Program-made: the position numbers and the translations under genes
Notes under the pieces: generated by a model
Told to the model about the DNA's origin: nothing
The model's input: the letters and a program-made list of their open reading frames with translations, nothing else
Databases searched by the model: none
NCBI GenBank assembly: GCA_026826555.1
Contig: JAKSZT010037198.1
Coordinates: 8,892,945-8,956,944, forward strand
Length of the DNA: 64,000 bases
Source of the DNA: Tolypeutes matacus
Lineage: Eukaryota > Chordata > Mammalia > Cingulata > Chlamyphoridae
Reading direction: 5' to 3'
Part shown: positions 23,640 through 34,990 of the stretch, piece by piece
How positions within the stretch are numbered: position 1 is the first letter of the stretch
Layout: every line of letters begins with the position of its first letter

Positions 23640-24140
23640 TTTTTGTAAACATGGGGGCTATTATTGTTATTATTACTTCTGACATGAGGACAGGTCTTGG
23701 CAGTATGGGGACAGGAAGTTCTGGCAGTGGGGAGGAGGCCTCTACTTGCCAACAATGAGCGGGTTCCACAGGACCACGATGACAGGGTCCCTGCGCAGGA
23801 ACATCTTGGAGATGTAGCAGTCTTTGTTGGCTGGCTTGGACTTCTTCTTGCCCTTGCCATTCTTGGGAACCTCAGTCCACATCTTCTTCATGTTCTCCAG
23901 CACCATGTTCCAATGCCTGTTAAAGGTCTTTATGTGGCCCAGGAGCTTCTTGTTGTTGCGACAGTTGATGAGCATTTGGGTGTTGTTCTTGACTGAATGC
24001 ATGAGAATGGAGAGGGGACCTGTGTTAAACTCCTCCTCCTGCTTCTGCAGCTCCTCTGGGGTCATCTCACTCTTGGGTTTGTTGAGGAGGCTCATGGTGA
24101 TAAGAGTGCTGTAGGAACTCTCCCATCTCCTCTGCATTTA
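23640..24140 (-). pseudogene. SNRPD2: Processed SNRPD2 (Sm D2) retrocopy with intact frame
   Basis: On the minus strand an open frame runs from ATG (24093-24095) to TAG (23742-23744), 117 codons, and reads as spliceosomal Sm core protein D2: [17 protein letters not shown] start, FNTGPLS, the Sm1 stretch [26 protein letters not shown], and the Sm2 end [13 protein letters not shown]. Known role of the parent: part of the seven-member Sm ring on U1, U2, U4 and U5 snRNAs. The copy has no introns, keeps 5' and 3' UTR-like flanks, and interrupts L1 ORF2, so it is a retrocopy. It is one codon shorter than the 118-residue mammalian protein and has many substitutions (for example R to W before NPLI). 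No stop or frameshift; probably a recent pseudogene. Confidence 0.92.
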
Positions 24141-24510
24141 AACAATCAAATATTTAGGAATAAACTTAACCAAGGACATAAAGTTCCTATATTCAGAAAA
24201 TTAAAAAACATTGTTAAATGAAACTGAAGCTGACTTAAATAAATGGAAGGACATTCCATGTTCATGGATTGGAAGTCTAAATATCATTAAGATGTCAAAT
24301 CTACCCAAACTAATTTATGGATTCAACACAATCCCAATAAAAATCCTAACAGCCTTTTTTGCAGAAATTGAAAAGGCAATAATCAAATTTATTTGTAGGG
24401 CTAAGGGGCCCTGAATAGCCAAAAATATCTTTAAAAAGAATGAAGCTGGAGGACTCTCACTTCCTGACTTTAAAGCATATTACTTAGCTACAGTGGTAAA
24501 AACAGCATAC

Positions 24511-24608
24511 TGGGGAGTGGGTGTGGTTCAGTGGTTAAACATCTGCTTCGCATGTATTAGGGCCCAGGTTCAGTCCAGGTACTCCTAAAAAACAAACAAA
24601 CAAACAAA
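24511..24608 (+). mobile_element. tRNA-Ala-derived SINE, DAS-like
   Basis: GGGAGTGGGTGTGGTTCAGT head, a GGTTCAGTCC box-B, then an AAAC-repeat tail. It splits L1 sequence that should read AACAGCATGGTACTGGCA; imperfect duplicates of about 10 bases (AAAAACAGCAT / AAAGAACAGGAT) flank it. Confidence 0.88.
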
Positions 24609-25657
24609 AGAACAGGATGGTACTGGCATAAAGATAGACTAATTATCCAATGGAACTGAATAAAAAACTCAGAAATAGATCCTTACATCTACAGTCAAGT
24701 GATTTTTCACAAGGGATTAGTGGCAAGAATAGACATTTGCACACTGATGTTCATAGCAGTGTTATTCATGATAGCCAAAAGTTGGAAAGCACCCAGCTGT
24801 CCATCAACTGATGAATGGATAAACAAATTGTGGTATATACACATGATGGACTATTATGCAGTGGTAAAAAGAAATGAAGTTGTGAAACATATAACATGGA
24901 TGAACCTGGAGGACATTATGTTGAGTGAAGCAAGCCAGACACAAAAGGACAAATACTGTATGATTGCCCTTATGAACTAAATATATTATGTGAAATATAA
25001 ATATATTATGTGAAATATGATACAGGTAAAATTGCATATATAAGGTCATTTTTCTTTAAAGCTGAACAAATGTAGGATAATACTACAAAATGTTAATATC
25101 AGACAAAATTAAAAAAACATTATAAGTGAAGGAGACCAGACACAGAATACTACATATTGTATGATTCCATTTATATAAAAAGTAAATATAAATCAATTTA
25201 TAAAGATGAAATTAGATCAGTGGTTATGTAGGGCTGATGAAGGAATCCTAAGGGGTGTGAAGTCTTTCTTTTTGGAGTAATGAAATTGTTCTAAAATTTT
25301 TGAGATGATGAATGTACAACATTGTGATTATACTAAAAGCCATTGAGTATATGCTTTGGATATATCATATGGTATGTAACCATATCTCAATAAAACTGCT
25401 TAATAAACAAATAAATAATGGTGCAAGAATAGCCAGAAAGAGCATCTATGTACAGCAGGGGAAACAGATTGAGAAGTGAGGAATTTACTTGTTTGCTTGT
25501 CTGTTTTTTATTATCATTGAAATAATGAAAATGCTCTAATAATGAATGAAGTGATGAATGCACAACTATGTGATTATACCAAGCACCACTGATTGTACAC
25601 TTTTGATGAACTGTATGTTTTATTAATATGTATGGATAAAATTGATTTATTTAAAAA

Positions 25658-25671
25658 CAAAAACTGTATGT
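25658..25671 (+). repeat. Target-site duplication, right copy
   Basis: CAAAAACTGTATGT, identical to 19507-19520. Confidence 0.92.
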
Positions 25672-25734
25672 CATTCCCCCAACTAACTTTATCAGATGAT
25701 AATACATTGTAATTTTCATGATATTTAGATGTTT

Positions 25735-27065
25735 AAATAAACCTTTATTTTAGAATAGATTTTGATTTATAGAACTTAAAAAGATAGTATAGTGATTTCT
25801 CATATACCCCACCATCCAGAAAACAACCAGTTTTCCTATTATTAATATCTTACATTAGTATGGTTCTTGGTCACAATTAATGAACTAATATTGATGCATC
25901 ATTATTAACTAACGTCCATGCTTTTTTCAGATTTCTTCAGCTTTTCCCTTTCAGATATTTTCTTTTTCCATTGTAGTCTAGTCCTTAATATCTCTATTAA
26001 AGTTATTATAAGTTCCCTGTATGTTAATTCTAACATCTTTGTCATTTCCGGGCCCTATTTTGATGATTTATTTGTCTCTTTAGAATATGTTTTTATTTTT
26101 GCATTTTTTCATACCCTTTGATATTTTGTTGAAAGCTAAATATATTTTATCAGTTAAAAGGAACCATATTAAATAGGCCTTTAATGTGATAATATAGTTT
26201 ACTCTAACTAGGAATTGGGTTGTCTAATTTTTCTATGGCTAAAGATGCCACAGAGCTTCAGCTCATTTAGTATCCTTGTTTGTGGCTTCCTTCTTAACTC
26301 TGAATTATTTAAGCTCTCCATGTCAGAGAGAGTCTATGCTTTCAGCTCTTTCAGCTATTATATATTAATAATATATTGGAACATTCATTATTGGTGTCTT
26401 GATAAGATATTGGGGAGAAGGACCATCCCATTATCTTCGGAATAAATCTTAGTCTTTTAGTGGCTCCTTGTCTTGGGGTGGTAACCTTCACAAGTTTTCT
26501 GCAGTGCAACAAAATTTCCCCCAGCCTCCTACGTCCTTCCCTGGCTGTTGCATTCTCAATCTATTTCCTTGAAGCTGTGAACTTTCTTAATTATATAATT
26601 TCCCCCTTAAGTGAGACAGGAAGGCAGTGGGGATTTGGAATAGGAGGAATTCCTTTTCCCCAGCTGGGATTAGGCTTTGGCAAAGTTTTCCCCCTGGATA
26701 GTAAGCCTTTACTATAGAGAAGACTTTGGATGTATTTCACAATGATTACTATTTCTCTCTCTTTCTCTGCCAAAACTGCAATTGTATCTTTCTCAGATCT
26801 TCCGTGAAAGAACCTGGTGTGCTTTCTGGAGTTAAAGCCCACAGAATTATGTATCCCTCCCCCAAGGCGTGACTTCCAAGAACTTCTCACTCTTCCACAC
26901 TCAGCCATCAGCAATTCGTCAAAAATTACCATTAAGTGTTCCTATCAGTTAATAGCTCTAGCAGCTTCCGCTCCTAGTAGGCAGACCTTGGTTTTGTCTT
27001 TTTAGATGCACCTGTCTATCCAGATTTGGGGTTGGCATTTTGCTCTGTTACCTCAGTTGTCTGAT
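25735..27065 (-). mobile_element. Antisense L1M: 3' UTR joined to 5' region
   Basis: 25735-25915 resembles the antisense L1MC-type tail also seen at 54895 and 60608 (TTTATAGAACTTAAAAAGAT, GATGCATCATTATTAACTAA). From about 25916 it reads as antisense 5'-UTR-like L1M sequence (TTTGTTGAAAGCTAAATA near 26126). The ORFs between them are absent. Assignment of 26460-27065 is tentative. Confidence 0.55.
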
Positions 27066-29549
27066 TGGTCTAAGAAAGATAATTGGTTTTAGTATGTACA
27101 AACTTTAAACAAACAAACAAACCAGGAATGATGACTCCCAAGCTCTTTTTGCATCAGAATTGAAACTACTGAAGCTTTATATCTGTATTTAAATTCACAT
27201 ATTTTTCCGTATCTTTAAGTTTGTTAATTTTATGCCCACCAAGTTCATACAAAATCTTTAGTTGTAATTTTTTTCCATCCAGGACTTTTTTTCAGTCTTA
27301 AAAGTGTCTTCAGCTTTACACCTTTAAATGTTTGCCACTTTTGACATTAGGAGCCTAAACTACTTTCTCTTCCATTTAAAAGAATACATAATGGTTCCCT
27401 TCCATTCTCTCCTTCACAGATTGGTTACTTGGTTAAAAGAATTCAAGGCATTTTGAGCAGACTCTGTGGGGATGATTACATAGTAAGAAATAAAAGGTAT
27501 ATCTTATTCAAAATTCCCAAACTTTTGCCACATTATCCTAGTGACAACTGAGCTCCCTTTCTGTGTTGTGTTCCCAAAGGGCTCATATAATGCCATAAAA
27601 AATAGAAACTAGTTGCACTGAGATGCCAGATATTTATTCAGATGTGTGCTAAAGGGAAATGGCATCATTGCCACATCTTTAAGACCTAGTGAAGAGTATT
27701 ATCAGAAAAGTTAATGGTTCTGAGGTAATGACATCATTCTATAAAGTCACTGCTTCAGTTTTTATTTTCTCCTCCAAATCCAAACAATATACTATTTCAG
27801 GAGCACTTGACTTCACTAACCTCTCTTCTATTGTCCTCAACTTTTCTTTTTCTTCGTTTTGATTGGCAAGGTGATAGCAAAATGAATGTGCCTCAAGGTA
27901 CTAATTTGATTTGGGGTAAATACTCATTTAGTAAGTTTGTTACTTTGTTACAAATTGTATTATACTCTCATGAAAAAGTTCCCCAGCTTATGAAATGTTT
28001 TATGTACTTCTTCAGCTAATAAAAGCTCATTTTCCATTGACAATAAACTTGAAACAAAAATACTGCAGTTTTTGGGTTGCGTAGCATTCTGAGCTGAAAG
28101 AAAAAAAATCAGTGGTTATGTACATTTGATTTCCCAACTCAATCCAGGTCTATTGTAAACTACAGATGGTACTTATAATAGTAATAATTACAAGGTTGAT
28201 TGCATCCGGGTTTTCTCAGTGGTAAATTGTTCTAGCCATAAAATCATGACACTGTCAAAGAAATTCTCTTATTTAATGAGTAGAAACAAATCTTCTCTAA
28301 ATACCTGGAGTGAAACACTACATAGATACTATAATTTAATATAAAATGTTATTTTATAGAATCAATTTTAAAATGAAAATATATTTTAAAAATGGCTAGT
28401 ATGAATAATTTATGGGCATTACTGTGTGTGAATGTGTGCTTCCAGTTCAAATAGCATTTGAAGACTACTCATGGACTACTAAAGTAACCCACTGAAATAA
28501 TTATGATGGAGTAATCAAATCCAATTTTCCTGTTAGAAATGAACCTTGGCTTCCAGAGTCAAGAGTCAGCAAGAAGAAGAAAGACAAGAGCATATGCAGG
28601 GAGGCTAGACAAATACTATTATCATTGCCAAGGAAAATAATAATAACTGACCTTTGGCAATGCAAGATTGGAACAAAAAGGAAGTGGACCAAGAAGAATT
28701 TAGGGCATCCTATTGTCAAGATTTGTTTATCATTGTGAATATAGAAAGCAAGAGAGAAGCAGGGTCTCGAATGACTGTAGTATCTGGTTTGGGAGTTGGA
28801 GAGGCTGTGTCATTAATGGTAATGGGGCACAGAGATAGGAAAAAGTCTAGGAAAAATGATGAATTCATTGTATATATAATCAATATGAAATAACTACAGA
28901 ATACCAGTTATTGGGATCATGTTCTAGAAACACCAAGGATTGATCAGCACAAACCCATTTCTTGTGTTATGCAGGAGCCCTTTTAATCTATGAATCTGGA
29001 GATCTGTAAGAGAAGAGATGTAAAATATTCCCCCAGCTTATAGGGAGAGGAATTCTAACTCCTTGGATTTATTTTTGTTGCTTAAGTATAACTTAGTGGA
29101 CTTCTGCTGCTCTGTCCTTGAATACTACAAGTGGGATCATCCAGTAATTTTGTCTTATAAAATTTGCAAATGTCATTGCATTTTTTTAAAATTAATTTTA
29201 GACAGATTAATTGGTGACAAATCTATAGACTTTTCTGGGAAAACTGCCTAATTTCAAATCTCTCTCCACTGCAGATAAATAATGAAAGGTTGGTATTTAT
29301 GTAATTAGCATTTGACTCCTTATTTATCTTTTTTATTTTGGGAACCAGGAATGTCTCTTAAAAAATCCATCTCAATTTCAAATGCATCATAATAAACTCT
29401 GGATCACAGAAAGAAGGCCAAAAATGAGCTGGTTTGTGAATTTTTTTAAAATCACATTTTACAACATAATAAATAGGATATGTTGCTATTAAATTAATAT
29501 ATTTATACATCAAATGAATTTTCTGTGTATTCGTGGACATTTATGGTTA
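27066..29549. other. Apparently single-copy DNA
   Basis: No gene, RNA or repeat recognised. No splice-framed coding signal was found by eye. A short (CAAA)n tract lies near 27109-27122. Confidence 0.4.
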
Positions 29550-29554
29550 CCACC
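29550..29554 (+). repeat. 5-bp target duplication of the next LTR, left
   Basis: CCACC, repeated at 30208-30212. Confidence 0.6.
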
Positions 29555-30207
29555 TATGACAGTTTGAAGTTTTTTTATGAATCACCAAAAGAAAAATATT
29601 ATTGTTTTTAAACTAATCCATTCCTGTGTGTGTGAGACTCTTTTGATTGGACTCCATCAGTGAGGCATCTTGTTGGGTCTGATGTAAACAGAGACACAGA
29701 AAGAGACCGAGGAGAAGGAAGCTGCCATATTGATCCTGCCATGTGAGAGAGAAGACTGCAGGAAAACAAAGAAGCCCCGAGGACTGAGAGAGGTCCCAGA
29801 GTCTGGAAATAGCAGATCACAGAGGCATAGAAAGAGGCGCCCAAGGGGCTGGGCTCATGGAGCAGCTAGCTAAGCCTTATGCCCGATAGTTCACAGCTGA
29901 ACTCGGAAAGAAAGCAGAGCAGCCAAGACGTAGAGAGGAGGCCAGAAAGAGACAAGTCCTATGACTGCTTGATCATAGCTGAGCTTCAGGAGTTGGGCTC
30001 CAAGAGATGGTGAGCCTGGCAGAGATCCTCACCATCTTGTTTTACTACCTGGATGCTGACTTTGGTGAGAAAACATCTCTGATTGTGCCTTGATTTGGAC
30101 ATTTTATGGCCTCAGATCTATAAGCTTTCACATTAAATAAAATTCCATTATAAAAGAGAACCCATATGTGGTACTTTGCATTGGTAGCCCTGTGGTAAAC
30201 TAAGACA
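29555..30207 (+). mobile_element. ERVL/MaLR-like solo LTR
   Basis: Starts TATGACAGTTTGAAG and ends GTGGTAAACTAAGACA; carries ATTAAATAAAATTCC as poly(A) signal near 30133 and the late TTGATTTGGACATTTTATGG phrase. CCACC on both sides fits the 5-bp duplications of this class. Confidence 0.82.
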
Positions 30208-31917
30208 CCACCCAAAATACAAACTCTTTAAAACATTTTTTAAACGAGGAATTTGTTTTTATTTTTCAAATATAATTTAATTAATGGTGGCTGGGGCTTG
30301 CTTTAATTCCTTATAAAACCCTGATTTCCCTAAGATTATACATTGAAAAAAGATAGGAGAAATACATTGTAAAAACTCTTAGGCAGAAAAACTAATATAT
30401 TGGAATGTATGCTTCAGATTTGTTTTCTTATGAATATTACAGTAACCATTTATTCTAATATAGGATGACTAAGTACATCTATGGAGTTTAACAAATTGTT
30501 CCTTGATGAATGAAAGTTATCAGAGAAGGTGTTGCTATATTTCAGTCTTAACAGGTGAAATGAAAATTTGTTGCAGGTTTTCAGGACACTCCCTATATAT
30601 CTCATGGGGAAAGAAGATTGGTTCCGAAAACTTTTATTTTACATATCTTCTTTCATGTATCTGGAGACATCTTTCGGTAAACAAACCAAAACACTCTTTC
30701 TTGAGCAGGGCATCTGCTAATGTTTTAGAGAAATCATCTACATGTACAGAGTTTAAATCAATCTTTAAAAAGATAAGAATGTTTGATTTTGGAGTAGAAA
30801 ATTTTAAATTTGCTTTTCTGTGGAAGGTCTAAACCTGCCATACAAATTGAAACATTTTAAAAATGTATTGAACAATAGTAAAATAATTTTAATGTTAAAA
30901 ATTACTATATTTTCATAAATTGAATTCAGTTTATCAGTTTAGGTTTGAAAGACTGAGCTATCACTATCTACCAGTATATATATAAAACACACATATCTTT
31001 AAAAAGTACAGAATGCTCTGTCTTCTATCACTGCTTGATTTCCAGTTTTGATTTGCAGCTTTCTTTAGGATTTTTAGAATCTTTATTTAAAAATAATCTA
31101 AATTATTATGCATTTTAAGTTACTTCCTGCTATCAAGTAAAGTGACAGGGAAATAAATCTCACTTCTCTTACAGATGCTGAATATGATCCTTCTAATAGT
31201 GGAGGCAAAGTGGCATAGGGTTAAGGATGCAATAAATTCCATCTGCCCGATCAAATGTGGTCAACTGTTAATGGATGCTGGAGTACTCTCCTAACAACAG
31301 CTTTGCTTTTGATGATAAGTCCCATAATTTAGGAATACTACTCCTATCAATTGGAAAAGACAGTCATTAGCAGAGGGTAGAAAGTGACAACATATATGAT
31401 ACACATTTGTGTTCCCATTTAAATTGGTAAACGTATTTGAAAAACTGGCATTTGGAAGAGTAACTAAATGTATATGAAAAGGGACAGATATCTGCTGAAT
31501 AGAAAAATAAATTCTAATGAACCAAAAACAGAATTGACTACTTAAAAGAGCAATTTTGTTTGAATTATGTCTCCAATAGTATTCAAGCAGAGGCTGGTTG
31601 GCTACTTATGAAGTATGTTATGCAAGGTTTTCCTACCCTGTATATAAAGTTAAGCCAAATGATCCATAAGGTTGCTTCAAATGCAAAGATTTAAAAATAT
31701 TATTAAATCTCTATGTGTTCCATTTAGAAAACCACTGTTCCAAGTCAGTGAAAGATAAAAAGCTTAATTTAAAAAAATCAAAATTTCATTGAGTCAATGA
31801 CTCACTATGTGTTCCTAATTTTTTTCCTTTTGGGAAGATGTATTGAAAGAAATTTGTACAGTCTCCCTGCCTGTATAATTTCCTTTTAAATTCAGACATT
31901 TACTTAATTATTTTATG
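30208..31917. other. No recognised feature
   Basis: AT-rich. A MIR-like start (GTGGCATAGGGTTAAG near 31209) is too short to call. Confidence 0.35.
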
Positions 31918-31960
31918 TTTGTGGTTCTCAGTATGTGGTCTGTGAGAGACCTTGCAGGAG
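31918..31960 (+). repeat. Possible hAT-Charlie terminal fragment
   Basis: TGTGGTTCTCAGTATGTGGT resembles the terminal repeat start of MER20/MER5-type DNA transposons. Only about 40 bp; weak. Confidence 0.35.
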
Positions 31961-32039
31961 CCTGTGATCTGGTCTCTCACAGCACCAACGGTTTTACAAC
32001 TACATCTAGCCTACAGTTCCTGAAATTAATCTACTTCAT

Positions 32040-32440
32040 GTATTTTGAAATCCTATTAATAAGTTTATAAAAATGTAGGATTTTTATGCTTTCTTGATGA
32101 ATTGACCCTTTTATCATTATATAATTTCCCAATTTATCTCTCATAATATTCCTTGTTATGAATTCTATCTGTGATATTAATATGGCCTGCTTTCTTCTGT
32201 TTAGTGTTTGCATGGTGTATCTTTATTTAATTCTTTAACTTTCATGTCTTATGCAAAGTGGGTTTCCTAGAGACAGTATATATAGAAGGATTTTGGTTTT
32301 CATGAAATCTTAAAATCTTTGCCCTTTAATTGAGGTTCTCCAACCTTTTACATTTAATGTAATTATGGATATAGTTGAAGTAGATCTACCACATTCCTTG
32401 TTTTTCAAATTGTTCCGTACTTTATTCATGGTTTCATTTC
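32040..32440 (-). mobile_element. Old L1, inter-ORF and endonuclease start (antisense)
   Basis: On the minus strand it encodes an L1 EN stretch (LGNYIMIKGSIHQE near 32070-32140) preceded by the ORF2 start region near 32330-32350. Neither the RT nor a 3' UTR follows on its left. Confidence 0.75.
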
Positions 32441-32469
32441 ATCTCCAGTATTGTCTGATTACTCATACC

Positions 32470-32580
32470 ATTTTTTCAACAAATCAGTTTTATTGATACA
32501 TATTAATAAAGCATGCAATTTATCCAAAGTGTACAATCAATGGTATTTGGTATAACCATATAGTTGTGTGTTCATTACTT
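32470..32580 (-). repeat. L1 tail fragment (antisense), first of two
   Basis: CAGTTTTATTGATACATATT then AAAGTGTACAATCAATGGTA; the same end recurs at 32735-32805. Confidence 0.65.
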
Positions 32581-32734
32581 CAATCATTATTAAAGTATTT
32601 TCCTTATTTCATAATAATAATAAACAAAAAACCAGACAAACAAATCAGAAAATTCCTCATCTTTCAACCTCTCTGTTTGCTGTGCTGTACATAGCTATTT
32701 GTGGGCTATTCTTGCACAATTATTTATTTGTTTA

Positions 32735-32805
32735 TTAAGCAGTTTTACTGAGATATAGTCACATACCATGTGAACTATACAAAGTGTATAATCAATGGCT
32801 TTTTT
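32735..32805 (-). repeat. L1 tail fragment (antisense), second
   Basis: GCAGTTTTACTGAGATATAG then AAAGTGTATAATCAATGGCT, the same terminal phrases as 32470-32580. Confidence 0.65.
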
Positions 32806-33459
32806 TTAGCTGTTAAAAAGTCCTTTATTTTAAAATTGTAAAATAAATAGAAAAATAGATTGAAAGAAATTACAAATTTTAAAAGAGAGTGCAAGGGCCA
32901 GATTGATTTAATATAATCAGTTAAAAAAATAGTATAGCATCAAATATTTATAAATGTAAATAATAGTTCATATCAAAATTAATTATAACATAATTCAAAT
33001 TTTTATATTATAGCTCTAACTATTGGACATAATAATCTCTAAGAAAAAATTAATTATTGGTTTAGTTATTTAATTTCCATTTAGGCCATAATTCTTCCTA
33101 GATAATCAAATTCCTATTTGGGAATTCTTCACATCTTATTGGAATGAATTATAGCAGATAACAATTTGCCAACTCATAATGTTATTAGGCAGAAAAATTC
33201 AAAATCTTGTTCAACAGTAGTCATGCTACATAATTATTGATCCAGATAGATTATTTTAATTAAAGAGTATGAATAAGAAAGAGTTAAAGAAAAATAAAGT
33301 GTCCAAAAATATATCTCTTCTCCAGCCCTCCTCAATTAAAAATAAGCGTTTATTTTATATGAAAAAAATGACAGAATACTGATCACAGGAAAAATTTGCC
33401 AGTTGCACTGAGTAATTATTGTTCATATACTACAATGTTGTTATTTTAAATTTCTCTGG
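32806..33459. other. No recognised feature
   Basis: AT-rich spacer ending where antisense L1 sequence begins. Confidence 0.4.
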
Positions 33460-33622
33460 TCTACTCCAGCTCTTTTTTTTGGTTACTATTTGCATGGAAT
33501 ACCCTTTTCCAACCTTTCTCTTTTAACCTGGCTGTGTCCTTATGTCTGAGGTGGGCCTCTTGCAGAGAACATATAGATGGCTCATATTTTTTTATCCATT
33601 CTATCAGTCTGTCTTTTTTCAA

Positions 33623-34019
33623 AAAGGTTTATCATTTATTTATTTATTTCTCCCACCCCCTCATTGTTTGTGCTTACTGTTTGCTCTCTGTGTCTGTTCA
33701 TTGTGTGCTTTCTGTGTCTGCTTGTCTTCTTTTTAAGAGGCACTGGGAACTGAACCTGGGACCTGCCATGTGGGATGGAGGTGCCCGATCACTTGAGCCA
33801 CTTCTACTCCCTGCTTGTTGTGTCTCTCACTGTGTTTCTTTCTTGTGTCTCCTCATTGTGTAATCATGCTGCGTCATATTGTTGCATCAGCTTTCCGTGC
33901 CAGCCCGTTGAGTCATCTCGCTGTCTTGTTTGTCTTCTTTAGGAGGCACCAGGAACCAAACCCGGGACTTCCATTTTGGTACGCAGGCACCCAACTGCTT
34001 GAGTCACATCTGCTTCCCT
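33623..34019 (-). mobile_element. Dimeric tRNA-derived SINE (antisense)
   Basis: T-rich ATTTATTTATTTATTTC at the left and two head-like units on the minus strand, ending near 33812 (CCTGGGACCTGCCATGTGGG) and near 34019 (CCCGGGACTTCCATTTTGGT), each followed by a TTGAGYCACNTCTRCT end. Inserted in L1 EN sequence within the CAGTCTATGTCTTTTGATT context. Confidence 0.85.
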
Positions 34020-34384
34020 GTCTATGTCTTTTGATTGGGGAGTTCAATCCTTTAACATTCAGTGTTAATATTGTAAAGGCCTTACTTCATCCATTTTGTC
34101 CTTCGGCTCTGTGTTGTCATACTGTTCTATTGTTTGTCTTCCATCCTTTAGTTTACTCTTCTAATAATCATTATTTCTAAACTCTTCTCCAAATCTCTAC
34201 CCCTTGGTTTTTCCTTTCAGGCTGCAGCACCCCCTTTAATATCTCTTGCAAATCTCATTTTTTGGTAACATATTCTATTAGTTTTTGTTTGTCTGTGAAG
34301 ACTTTGAACCCACCCTCATTTTTGAAGGACAGCTTTACCAGATACAGAATTCTTGGCTGGTTGTTTTTCAACACCTTAAATGCA

Positions 34385-34990
34385 TCATACCACTTTCTTC
34401 CCCATGGTTTCTGATGAGAGGTAGGCATTTAATCTTATTGAGTTTCTCTTGTGTATGATGCCTTGTTTTTCTCTTGCTGCTTTCAGAATCCTCTCTTTAT
34501 CTCTGATATTTGTCATTCTGAGTAGTAGGTGTCTTGAGGTAGGTCTATTTGGATTTATTCTGTTTGGAGTGTGTTGTCCTTCTTGTATACTGTTATCTAT
34601 ATCCTCAGTAAGGATTGGGAAGTTTTCAGTCATTATTGTCTCAAATATTCTTTCTGCCCCTTTTCTACTCTCTTCTCCTTCTGGGACACCAATATTGAGA
34701 ATGTTTGTGTGTTTCCCATTGTCATTCAATTCCCCCAGATTCTCTTCTATTTTTTCCATTCTTTTCTCTTTCTGTTCTCCTGTCTTTTCCAGTTCATATA
34801 TCCTGTCTTAAAAATCACTAATTCTGTCTTTAATCAATTCAAATCTGCTCTTATGTGCCTCCAATGTATTTTTAATTTCATCCATCACGTCTTTCATTCC
34901 CATAAGGTCTGTTACTTTTCTTTGCATACTTTCAAATTGTTCTTTATGCTTTTCCTGTGTCTTCTTAATATCCTTTATTTCATTTGTCAT
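34385..34990 (-). pseudogene. L1 ORF1 remnant (antisense)
   Basis: The coiled-coil part is open at 34808-34990 and the RRM plus start of the C-terminal domain at 34385-34759 (PEGEESRKGAERIFE, NRINPNRPTSRHLLL, RLNAYLSSETM). A frame break near 34800 separates the halves. It resembles the ORF1 at 20.4 kb closely enough to be the same L1 lineage. Confidence 0.85.

Larger units (their letters stand above)
21344..24720 (+). pseudogene. L1 ORF2 remnant (endonuclease and RT)
   Basis: ORF2 supplies the nicking endonuclease and reverse transcriptase for target-primed integration. Visible: EN start (TTAATGGCTTGAACTTCCC near 21358), GDF-H-TPLS near 21745 (the catalytic Asn of GDFN replaced by His), SSAHGSF and SDHYGMKLEI near 21896-22025, RT finger motif PGPDGFTCEFYQ near 22755, [21 protein letters not shown] near 23305-23370, LFADDMIL near 23432-23455 (FADD intact), RT thumb near 24211-24414. 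Stops and frameshifts break it repeatedly, and two insertions split it. Confidence 0.88.
19521..25657 (+). mobile_element. L1 with 5' and 3' ends and perfect target duplication
   Basis: Starts with a 5' UTR (GTGGGAAGATGGC near 19527; a CAAAA-type repeat near 19680-19722), then ORF1 remnant, ORF2 remnant and 3' UTR ending TTTAAAAACAAAA. The 14-bp duplication proves one insertion event. Internal changes came later: a processed SNRPD2 copy (about 23640-24140), a SINE (about 24511-24608), and a deletion near 24720 joining mid ORF2 to the 3' part. An A-rich tract of about 27 A at 22386-22412 lies in ORF2. Confidence 0.92.

Noticed and set aside
23697..24221. + strand frames of 74-99 codons
   Set aside because: Antisense to the SNRPD2 retrocopy, which explains the open frame.
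26591..26932. 113-codon minus-strand frame
   Set aside because: Lies in a probable antisense L1M 5' region; no domain recognised and composition is not protein-like enough to call.
30503..30832. 109-codon + strand frame outside repeats
   Set aside because: No domain, splice context or codon pattern supports it; length is within chance for this many bases, so not listed as a gene.
33534..34180. Cys/Leu-rich + strand frames of 109 and 121 codons
   Set aside because: Composed of the dimeric SINE and antisense L1.
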